Shown here: positions 40,401 through 52,400 of the stretch, one piece after another
Numbering within the stretch: the first letter of the stretch is position 1
Layout: the number at the start of each line of letters is the position of its first letter
DNA from: Haliclystus octoradiatus
Lineage: Eukaryota; Cnidaria; Staurozoa; Stauromedusae; Haliclystidae
DNA: 64,000 nt
Assembly (NCBI GenBank): GCA_916610825.1
Contig: OU744447.1
Span: forward strand, 4,657,402 to 4,721,401
Direction: 5' to 3'
Position numbers and translations under genes: made by a program
Notes under the pieces: model-generated
What the model was told of the DNA's origin: nothing
Database searches by the model: none
What the model saw: the letters and a program-made list of their open reading frames with translations, nothing else

Positions 40401-43400
40401 TACACAAATTCACTAGATAGATCCTCTAGTTCAGAATGTTATAAATAGTTTGTAGTGTATCATTGTATTACATAGTAAAAGCCATCAAATTAAACTCTCA
40501 TATTTTCATATTTCAAACTTCCTGTAAAAGAAGATTACTATACCTTCTTTAAGCTTGTGTACTCATAATTTATTTGGTTCATGACGCATATAAATTTATA
40601 ATCAATTACATTTATATAATGATTATTATAACAGCTAACTACTTTCATGTGTAACTGCGCAATCATCACACTTTTCAAAATCACACAATCAGATTTTCAG
40701 TTAGAATTAATTTTATTCTAATTAATCATTGGCATTAATATAACAAGACCTTACCTGAATTTCATAAGCACTATTTGCGTCAAGAGAAGGTAGCACATAT
40801 GAGTAAATAGCATCGACAGATTGTGAAACAAAATTACCAACACTAGATCCTTTGCGGAATTGTATTTCAAAACCAGAAATGATACCGTTGGTTGGTTCTG
40901 GGGAATCCCAAGCAAGATGTACATCGCTTGAAGAAAATGAGGTATTGCGAAAATTACGAACGACTGACGGAGCTATGGGTAAAAGAAAATAGTAGATTAC
41001 ATAACAACTAAAATAAATTATTAATATTTATATATATCATAGTTCCTTTTTCTTCAGTGTAATTGGTACATCATCAATAGAGCTATAACTGGTTTAGAAA
41101 ATGATGGTTGGCATGATACATGTCCCTAGTCATAGGTTCTGATAGAGAGGGATTATATATTCAAAAATATTTCAAACTTTATTTCCCCAATAAAATAAGG
41201 GTAATGAATGTTAGTAATCAGCGGGATCTGGATCAACATGTTTTGATCATATAATTACATAGACTTACGTTGCAACCATACATCCACAATTGCTGACATA
41301 AACGTTAAAAAACAGCCGCTTGCTACTGATATATCCGAAAAATTACAATTCAGGTTTTTACCAGTTCTAGTTTTAAATGATACAAGTTGACTCGTTCTCT
41401 AATGAAAGAGTCAATTACATTCTCAATCAGAATTTGTTCAATTGTTCATAGTCATAAGTAGTAAAATCCATTTTTTAGGTAAAAAGTTATTTTTATAATT
41501 TTATAATTAATAATAATAATAATAATAATCTTTATTTTTATAGCGCACTTTCCAAAGTGCTCAAATGCGCTTAACAATATTAAAAACAATAAAAAAAAAA
41601 AAAAAAAAAAAAAAATCAAACTAAATTAATTACAATTAAAAGTTTACAAATGTATTTAGTCTAATTTATATACTATTTTAAATAAGTGAGTCTTTAATGA
41701 TTTTTTAAAAATGTCAATACTTTTGCTGAGTCTAAGATGATGTGGCAACTCATTCCAGTGGCGTGGTGCACATATGGAAAATGCTCTGGCACCATAGGAC
41801 TTCAAACGATAGGATGGCTGTTGTAGCAGACCTTGCTTTGACGATCGTAAAGTCCTCTGTGAATTATAGTTTTGCAAAAGATCACATAAATATGGAGGAG
41901 CAAGGCCATTAACAATCTTGTAGGTAAACAATAATATTTTGAATACAATCCGTTGCTCAATTGGTAACCAATGTAGCTCTACAAGAAGTGGTGTTACATG
42001 ATCATATTTTAGCTTACGGTAGATAAGCCTTGCAGCAGAATTTAAAACATGTTGCAATGATTTCAGAGCATATTGTGGTAATCCATATAGTAATGCATTG
42101 CAATTATCTATCTTGGATGTAACAAATGCGTGGATGAGCGTCTTTGTAGCTTGTTCATCAAGATAGGTGCATACTTTTGAAATATTTCGAAGGTGGAAAA
42201 ATGCGGACTTGCATAAGTTCTTAATGTGCTTGTCCATGCATATCACATCATCCAATACAGCTCTGATGTTACGAGCAGATGGAGAAACAGAAATAGTTGA
42301 ACTACCAATCTGAACAGAGTGCAAAGATGTTACTGGGTGATGCTTTTGATGTAGAATAAGAAGCTCAGTTTTTTCATTGTTCAATTTCAACTTGTTTTTT
42401 GTCATCCAATCATTAATATCTTTAACACACAATTCTAATCGATGTCGAGAGTTAATATCATCTCCAAGTATGGATGTTTTGAATTTCATATAAACCTGTG
42501 TATCATCTGCATACATATGATAGGATACACCATGGTTCTGCATGATCTTACCAAGAGGAAATGTATATAACAAATATAGCATTGGACCCAGCACGGAACC
42601 TTGTGGAACACCACACCATAGAGGACGACTTGAAGATGTAATAACGTCATTATTTATTACAAACAGTCTGCTTTCGATCAGAAAGGTAAGATGTAAACCA
42701 CTCATGGACAGTCCCAGTAATTCCAAAATCTGACGATAGTCGATGAAGCAGGATTTTATGGTCAACAGTGTCAAAGGCAGCTGACATATCTAATAATATT
42801 AAGATGACGCAGTTGTTGTCATCAATTGATCTTAAAATATCATTTTGCACTTTGATGAGTGCTGATTCAGTGATATGCCCAGATTTATATGCACTTTGAT
42901 ACACTTCATTCAAATTGTTGCTAACAATATGTCCGTTGAGTTGAGAGGCCACCACCTTTTCACAAGCTTTTGATAAAAAAGAAAGATTCGAAAGCGGTCG
43001 GTGATTTTTGAAAACTTCAGGTTCAAAAGGAGGTGACTTAAGAGTTGGTAAGAGTAATGCTTCTTTCATGTTATCAGCCACAATACCATCATGCAATGAT
43101 GTACTTATTACTTTTGTAATAAACGGAAGGACAGATTTCAAGCAGTCATTTATTACTTTAGAGGGTAATGGGTCAAGAACACATGACTTCTTACTTAAAG
43201 TAATAATAATAGGTAATACAACATCATCAGTTACAGCTTGAAACTTTGAAAATTGGATGCCGGTGTAAGGGACCATCACTGCCGTACTATCGTTGTCAGA
43301 AATGTTCAAATATTGAAGATCTCTTTGAATTGATACAATTTTTTCATTGAAAAAATCAGCAAACTCATTTGCAAGTGATTGGTTGTTTCGAGATTTAGGA

Positions 43401-46400
43401 AAACGTTTTTCAGGCTTACGATGTAATAGTTTGTCAAAGTTTCTTAACAGGCTTTTTGGATCTGATTTGTTGTCTTTGATAATCGTTGAATAGTAATTGG
43501 TTTTAGCGTCAGATATATATGTTCTGATCAGATGACATTGTTCAACATATATTTGACGATGAATAGTGAGACCTGTTCTTCGCCACACCCGCTCTAATTT
43601 CCTTTTCTTTTGCTTCTGTAATCTAATTTTATCACTGTACCAAGGTGAATCCGGTCTCGGTGTTATAGTACGTGTTATTAATGGGGCATGTGAATTTAAC
43701 AAGCTAGTTAGAGTATTGTGGTACATGCTAGTAAGATGGTTTATATCTTGTTTCAAGCAATATGAATCAGACAAAGCAGATGTTTCAATATCTTGACAAA
43801 GTTTTTCAATGTCAATCGATTTGATTTTGCGGTACGAGATTTGTTTTCTTTCATATGCTATTTTTGGTATAGACAGTAGACAGCAGGCAATCGAATGGTC
43901 AGATATGACAGGATCAAAAACATTGAAATTACTTGCAATGTTTTCCTCTGATCGTGTGATAATTAGATCTAGAGTACAGTCAAATCTGTCTATAACGGCC
44001 ATTAAATAGCCGGTCGGAAATTGGCCGCTATATAAGAGTGGTCGTTCTGTCAAAAACAATAGAATCGTAGAACAATAGAATATAACAATGGACAAAACAA
44101 ACCAACACAAGTTATTTCAAATTCATCACAGATAAAATAAATGAGAATTGAGAAATGAAAACTACAACTGTAGTATAATTATTTGTTCAATTAATAAATT
44201 TCATTATATTAAATAACAAAAAAGTAAATGTTGATAGAAAATAGAAAAGTTCAAGCAGAGTTGAATGATAAATTATAGTCAACAAAAAAAGATGAATAAA
44301 ATACAGCAACAATTAAATTTATTTTGAAAAAGACGAGACTTTTTCAGTTTAATGATATTTTGGTTAGAATAATGAGAGCATGGTAAGAGTTGTAAACTTG
44401 CAAGAAAATATTCTCTCCGTGTTTGTTTCAGTCACGTCGCTTTAAGCCTGGTTCCCATATAGCAAATTTGCCGGCGACACTGCCTGCGATCATGCCGGCG
44501 GTAGGGCCGGCGACGAATCGTCAGTAAATTATGACCTTTCAGGCTATTGTTCTACAGGAAGCCGTAACGTTGGCTGCGACTGTCTCAAAAGTTGAACTGG
44601 TTCAACTTTTGCGGTTGCTGTAAGCCAGCATATCAAAGACCCCGACATCCGCCGTAAGCATTTACTGGATACTATTGTTAAACGATACATCACATGGTCA
44701 ACATTATCCAATGAAATCAGTTGACAAAAAACATGGGTTTGTTTCCCGCCAATATTTAATTAAAATGATATAATGATATAATGGTATTATTAATCTGTAT
44801 ATTAAATTACGATAAAATACACTGAATTATGCTGAAATACTGAATGTACTGTATTATGATAAACTAGCAATGAGTGTAGTCCATAATGGACCTTCTATGA
44901 TAAAACTTTCAGATCACTTATAATTAAACAATTGACTAAGCTGACTATCACTGTATAATACGGAGTATGAACTCTGGAGGAGAACATGAGACACAATACG
45001 CATTGAAACGATGTAGCATTAATCAATACATCTTAATCATTCCTTTAATAAAAATTTAATTTATTTCACATCAATTGAGTCGATTGAAATGTATAATTTA
45101 ACGTAGCTATATCTACATAGAAAAACTTTATTTTATGAGCGAAAAGGAAGCCAGAACATATTAATTATTATATATTACAAATACTCAGTCAAAATTCGAA
45201 ATCTGAAACTATCCATAAAAAATCACTTCAAATCCGATCCGATCCGAAGACCTAAAATATTAACCTGAATCTGACCCGATACGATCGGATCGCGTTCGGT
45301 TCGGATTCATAAATCTTTATTGCAATATATACAACACTAATGTGGTGTTCACAAAATAATGCCGTCAAAGTGTGGCCGGTCAAACTCGTGGCATTGCATG
45401 CAATATATTCAATATTAAATTAATTTAGCTTCGACAAGACACATGGTCCACTAATTTCTGTTATTAACATGATCAAACGATATCTTTTGTTAATTAACAA
45501 TGATTTACTGCTTCATATTCAAAAAAAAAATCAGAAAAATCGTTGATAAAAACTGCCGAATGGCGGATTTGAACTTACGACCCTGAAATTATTATACCAG
45601 AGCATTAACCAATTAGCAACTTCCTTACTTAGTGATATCGGCGCTTTGACTGAGCTAATAAACAAACCTACTGCTTCGACAACGTATTACTGAACAAGGC
45701 GACAGCGCGTGTATTGATTTCAAACTATATATATAATCTGAAAATATTATGATATGATAGTATATGAGCCTATATATTTTTGATCTTTGCAATCTCAGCA
45801 AGTAGGCCTGTGATTTTCATGGCAGTCTATCAAAATACTAAGAGTTCGTTGAAAATAAAATTTTAAAAGTAAACAAAAGATGTGAAAAGTTGACCTCATA
45901 GTGCTTCTTGTTATCAAATTTTCCAGACTAATAGCATCAACATTCTTTTAAAAGGAAATAAAATTCTATAATAAATCGCTATACTAATTCGATATTGATA
46001 TTATGTTACATCTTGTTGTCAATATTTCTACGCGCTATTTATAATACATTACAGATGTCGAATGAAAGAAAAGATGATTATGAATAAATTAATTATTTTG
46101 ATAGAAAAACGAAAACAACTCATTTTGCCAGATTCGTGATATGCATTTATTCAGCATTTATTGAAACGGACGCGATGGTTTATAGAGTGGAAATGTTTAT
46201 TGCAGCTTCAAAGATATAAAATACCACAGCCGATGGTAATATTTAAATGCTCATGTTATGATGTCTGACGAAAAGGATAATTTACTATGTAGAAAATGAA
46301 TCTACTTTACCATGCATTTGATCACGATATGAAATGATTATTTTTGTCAGAATTATTTCGAATAAAAGACAATCTTTATTTTATTCTTATCGGGCGTACA

Positions 46401-49400
46401 TTCTCCTTCGATAAAATATGGTTGTTAACTTATTATTGATTGGTGTATTAACTCAGAGAACCCGCTATTATGTATTTAAATGTTGTGCGGAGATTATGCC
46501 GCTCGTATAGTTTTTATTTGGATCTCATTTGGAAAATGGTAAGTTGTATTTTAATAAATATTGTTTGCTATGATTGATTATTTCATGCAACCTTTTCACT
46601 TTTTATTTTTGTAACACAAGGTTTGTTACACTCATCCAAACTGCATTAACTATTTAAAAATGTTTTAAATTATGTTTTTGTGCTTTTAAATTCAAAGCAA
46701 AATTTTTGAACGCTGAAAATATTATAATTATTATTATTTATCACAAGTCATACGCTCAATTCAATTTAACTTTGTTAAATTTGATATACCTGAAATTTAC
46801 TTTATTAAATGTTTATCAACGATAATAACAAGACACCGCTATTTTTATTCTCGAAACTGTAGTAACATAATGTGTCTTATTCGTATAGCAAGTCAACAAA
46901 ATGAAATTTTAATTTTAATCGATGCCTATAACTCCTTCGTTAATTATGGAAGCAAAATCTGAAAATAAAAGCCTGCCTGCTAAAAACCAAATGATTCATG
47001 TTTTTATATTAAATAATAAATTATAGACATACTTTTGTGCAATGCCTTGATTAATTCTAAACTCTATAATTTTATACTGTAGACAGATAATCTATTCGAA
47101 CTTTGAATAGTTTTCGAATTGGTCGAACGCAAACGTCATTTTGAAAATTCTTGCAAGTTAATTTGTTTTTATGCCCCGCGATAGATTATTCATTTCAAAA
47201 CAGATTGTTTGCTCAGTGTTCTCACAAATTATATATCAAAATATCCATTTTAAAAGTGAAATGTTTTGTATCTCGATTTTGTGAAAAGTAATGAACGACA
47301 TTTTGTTTCATTAATAGATTAAAGACCTAAAGTCTCTTTAATTTTCATAGCGTTTGTGCAGCGCTATATGTATTGCTGATATCAACACTACATGAAATAA
47401 GTCTACGTTACTTTGATTTCAAAACATATTTTGTCTGGCCTAGTTATACTGGTAATTCAATGTAATTCAGTATTTCGTATTGTTTTAATTATCATAAAAC
47501 TGATTCAGTTTCAAGTTTCACTTGTTCAAACAATTTACACGCAGCTTTTAAATTCAAAGCAAAATATTTTTGTTCTGGAGATTTCAATTTGAATTTGATT
47601 TGGCTGCCCGCTAGATTATCGACCTATGAAATTTTTCAAAATCTCTGAATTTTTTAAAACAATGATATCAAATAAAATATCAGATGAAGTATATTATTTT
47701 AAAACAACGTCATAGACCCATACTTTTCATACAACAACTTTGTTACTGTACACGGTTATCTCGACACAAATGTTTGCAAAATTTACCGACAACGGATTAT
47801 CCGTATTATTTCGCCAGTAAGACGTACATAAGTCGCGGACAGACACAGAAATATCGAAACATAGAAACATAGAAATATTGTGATATATAAACAGACAGTA
47901 TTATTAACACTAGCAATGAGTGTAGTCCATAATGGACCTTCTATGATAAAACTTTCAGATCACTTATAATTAAACAATTGACTAAGCTTTCTATCGCTGT
48001 ATAATACGGAGTATGAACTCTGGAGGAGAACATGAGACACAATACGTATTGAAACGATGTAGCATTAATCAATACATCTTAATCATTCCTTTAATAAAAA
48101 TTTAATTTATTTCACATCAATTGAGTCGATTGAAATGTATAATTTAACGTAGCTTTGTCTACATAGAAAAACTGTATTTTATGTGTTGAAAGGAAGCCAG
48201 AACACATTAATTATTATAAATTACAAATACTCAGTCAAATTTCGAAATCTGAAACTATCCATAAAAAATCACTTCAAATCCGATCCGATCCGAAGACCTA
48301 AAATATTAACCCGAATCTGACCCGACACGATCGGATCGCGTTCGGTTCGAATTCATAAATCTTTATTTGCAATATATACAACACTAATGTGGTGTTCACA
48401 AAATAACGCTGTCAAGGTGTGGCCGGTCAAACTCGTGGCATTGCATGCAATATATTCAGTATTAAATTAATTTAGCTTCGACAAGACACATGGTCCACTA
48501 ATTTCTGTTATTAACATGATCAAACGATATCTTTTGTTAATTAACAATGATTTACTGCTTCATATTAAAAAAAATCAGAAAAATCGTTGATAAAAACTGC
48601 CGAATGGCGGATTTGAACTTACGACCCTGATATTGTAATACCAGAGCATTAACCAATGAGCCAACCCCTTACTTACTGCAGTACGCGCTTTGACTGTACT
48701 AATCAACAAACCTGCTGCTTCGACAACGTATTACTGAACAAGGCGACAGCGCGTGTATTGATTTCAAACTATATATATAATCTGAAAATATTATGATATG
48801 ATAGTATATGAGCCTATATATTTTTGATCCTTGCAATCTCAGCAAGTAGGCCTGTGATTTTCATGGCAGTCTATCAAAATACAAGAGTTCGTTGAAAATA
48901 AAATTTTAAAAGTAAACAAAAGATGTGAAATGTTGACCTCATAGTGCTTCTTGTTATCAAATTTTCCAGACTAATAGCATCAACATTCTTTTAAAAGGAA
49001 ATAAAATTCTATAATAAATCGCTATACTAATTCGATATTGATATTATGTTACATCTTGTTGTCAATATTTCTACGCGCTATTTATAATACATTACAAATG
49101 TTGAATGAAGGAAAAGATGATTATGAATAAATTTGTTATTTTGATAGAAAAACGAAAACAACTCATTTTGCCAGATTCGTAATATGCATATTTATTCAGA
49201 ATTTATTGAAACGGACGCGATGGTTTATAGAGTGGAAATGTTTAGTGAAGCTTCAAAGATATAAAATACCACAGCCGATGGTAATATTTAAATGCTCATG
49301 TTATGATGTCTGACAAAAAGGATAATTTACTATGTAGAAAATGAATCTACTTTACCATGCATTTGATCACGATATGAAATGATCATTTTTGTCAGAATTA

Positions 49401-52400
49401 TTTCGAATAAAAGACAATCTTTACTATATTCTTATCGGGCGTACATTCTCCTTCGATAAAATATGGTTGTTAACTTATTATTGATTGGTGTATTAACTCA
49501 GAGAACCCGCTATTGTGTATTTAAATGTTGTTCGGAGATTATGCCGCTCGTATAGTTTTTATTTGGATCTCATTTGGAAAATGGTAAGTAGTATTTTAAT
49601 AAATATTGTTTGCTATGATCGATTATTTCATGCAACCTTTTCACTTTTTATTTTTGTAACACAAGGTTTGTTACACTCATCCAAACTGTATTAACTATTT
49701 AAAAATGTTTTTGAATTATGTTTTTGTGCTTTTAAATTCAAAGCAAAATTTTTGAACGCTGAAAATATTATAATTATTATTATTTATCACAAATCATACG
49801 CTCAATTCAATTTAACTTTGTTAAATTTGATATACCTGAAATTAACTTTATTAAATGTTGATCAAAGATAATAACAAGACATCGCTATTTTTATTCTCGA
49901 AACTGTAGTAACATACTGTGTCTTATTCGTATATCAAGTCAACAAAATGAAATTTTAATTTTAATCGATGCCTATAATTCCTTCGTTAATTATGGAAGCA
50001 AAATCTGAAAATAAAAGCCTTGCTGCTCAAAACCAAATGATTCGTTTTTTTATATTAAATAATAAATTATAGAAATACTTTTGTGCAATGCCTTGATTAA
50101 TTCTAAACTCTATAATTTTAGACTGTAGACAGATAATCTCTTCGAACTTTGAATATTTTTCGAATTAGTCGAACGCCAACGTCAATTTGGAAATTCTTGC
50201 AAATTAATTTGTTTTTAAGCCCCGCGATAGATTATTCATTTCAAAACAGATTGTTTGCTCAGTGTTCTCACAAATTATATATCAAAATAGCCTTTTTAAA
50301 AGTGAAATGTTTTGTATCTCGATTTTGAGAAAAGTAATGAACGGCATTTTGTTTCATTAATAAATTAAATTAAGACCTAAAGTCTCTTTAATTTCATAGC
50401 GTTTGTGCCGCGCTATATGTATTGCTGATATCAACACTACATGAAACAGGTCTACGTTTCTTTGATTTCAAAACATATTTTGTTTGGCCTAGTTATACTG
50501 GTAATTCAATGTAACTCAGTATTTTGTATTGTTTTAATTATCATAAAACTGATTCAGTTTTAAGTTTCACTTGTTCAAACAATTTACACGCAGCTTTTAA
50601 ATTCAAAGCAAAATATTTTTGTTCTAGGGATTTCAATTTGAATTCGATTTGGCTTCCCGCTAGATTATCAACCTATGAAATTTTTCAAAATCTCTGAATT
50701 TTTTAATGCAAGGATATCAAATAAAATATCAGATGAAGTATATTATTTTAAAACAACGTCATAGACCCATACTTTTCATACAACAAATTTGTTACTGTAC
50801 ACGGTTATCTCGACACAAATGTTTGCATAATTTCCCGACAACGGATTATCCGTATTATATCGCCAGTAGGACGTAGATAAGTCGCGGACAGACACAGAAA
50901 TATCGAAATATCGAAATATCGAAATATAGTGATATATAAACAGACAGTATTATGTATATAAGTGATAAGTAGATTAGTGATTAGCAAAGTGTATAGAACT
51001 AAAATATAGTAGAACGTGATAACATACGTTGCATGCTACTATATAATTTGTAAAGAAGGGAGAGACAATTGATCAGGGCAACTTCATCTATTCAGGTTGT
51101 CGCCGGCGCGGCTGCAGAAGCCTGCGTTCAGCGTCGGCATGCCCCCGGTAGCCTGCGGTTCATCGCAGGCTCTACCGCCGGCTCTACCGCCGTCACGATC
51201 GCAGACAGTATCGCCGGCAAATTTGCTATATGGGAACCAGGCTTTAACATTCATTCAAATTGCTCACGTTTTTTTGACATTCACACTAATGTGTTGACCT
51301 TTCACACTTAAACAAACAAAAGAATTCAACGCAATTCGATCACGTCGGCTTTGAATTACATAAACTATTCATGCAAACTATTGTTTTGAAATCGCTTGTT
51401 TACAAAATAATTTTATAACTTTCAAAGAAACACGGACAAAATATACGAAAGTGGCCGTTGTATGAGATGTTTGAATACAAAACAAATGATAAAAAGTGGC
51501 CGCTGGCCGCGTTAGAGAGATGACCGCTCTATGCAGACAGAAAACAAAAGAAAATGGGAGGAAAAATACTTAATGTGGCCGTTCTGTATGAGTGGCCGTT
51601 CTATCAGAGTGGCCGTTATAGCAGATTTGACTGTATGACCATTTTTATGCGTTGGTTGTACTATATTTTGTTGAAGATTAAATGTTTCCAAGATGTTCAA
51701 AAATCTCACTGCAGATTTGTCATTGGAATTATCGACATGGAAATTAAATCTCCTGCAATAATCAGCGATCCTATGACAGTCACTAATTGCTCTAAAAGGT
51801 TGGAGAATTCCTGAAGAAATAACGGGATAGAACTGTTGTTTTTCTTTGAAGGAGGTGGTCGATATATAATAACAATACGCACCAGAGAAGGTGGATTTCC
51901 CATCAAAAGATCAGTAAATTCAAATGAGGCATAATTATTGGTTTTGATAGCTGTTTGCTCAATAATGTTAATCATGTTTTCATAGATTATTGCCACTCCT
52001 CCACCTCGTTTTCCCCTTGGCGTATGTAAAATTTGATAACCTGTCGGACAAACATCACGCGTAATTTGTTTGTCATACTCATCAGAACATAGCCAAGTTT
52101 CAGTTACTGCAAAAATATCTAAGTCATTTTCAACAATCAAATCTTTCACAGCTAAAGTTTTATTTCGCAAAAGATCTTGAATTAAACACGGCCAATGACA
52201 TAGAACTTGAGCTGATGTTTTTTACTACAGATGGTGAAGTGGTGATTGTTGATCGGCATTCTATCGAAACAAGATTAGTTCTGCAAATATTTTTACGTTT
52301 TGTTGGTGACCTTTGTTTGGGAATAATTACATCAATGCTGGAATGACAAGGTATTACTATTAAATTTGAATGGTTTGCACCTGACTGAGTTTGACTTTGA

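Larger units (their letters stand above)
44445..51243. mobile_element. Harbinger-like TIR element nested in the pogo-type element, TTA duplication
   Basis: The left end AGCCTGGTTCCCATATAGCA and on (ATTTGCCGGCGACACTG) matches the inverted right end (AGCCTGGTTCCCATATAGCA, ATTTGCCGGCGATACTG) for over 60 bp. TTA flanks both sides (442-444 of 44 kb; 51244-51246), the duplication length of PIF/Harbinger elements. The subterminal hairpin AAAAGTTGAACTGGTTCAAC lies near 44588. There is no transposase; the interior is mostly two copies of the 3-kb unit. Family assignment is inferred from the duplication only. Confidence 0.75.
43977..51633. mobile_element. pogo/Tc1-type DNA element inserted in the LINE, TA duplication
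   Basis: The left end CAGTCAAATCTGTCTATAAC and the right end, inverted, CAGTCAAATCTGCTATAACG are flanked by TA at 43975-43976 and 51634-51635. Removing 43977-51635 restores LINE sequence colinear with the intact copy (AGATCTAGAG|TATGACC aligns with AGATCAAGAATGTGTCC). Ends carry repeated GTGGCCG words. No transposase was seen; most of its length is a nested element. Confidence 0.85.

Noticed and set aside
44010..44110. Continuation of the LINE frame to 44110
   Set aside because: Bases beyond 43976 belong to the pogo-type insertion, not to the LINE.
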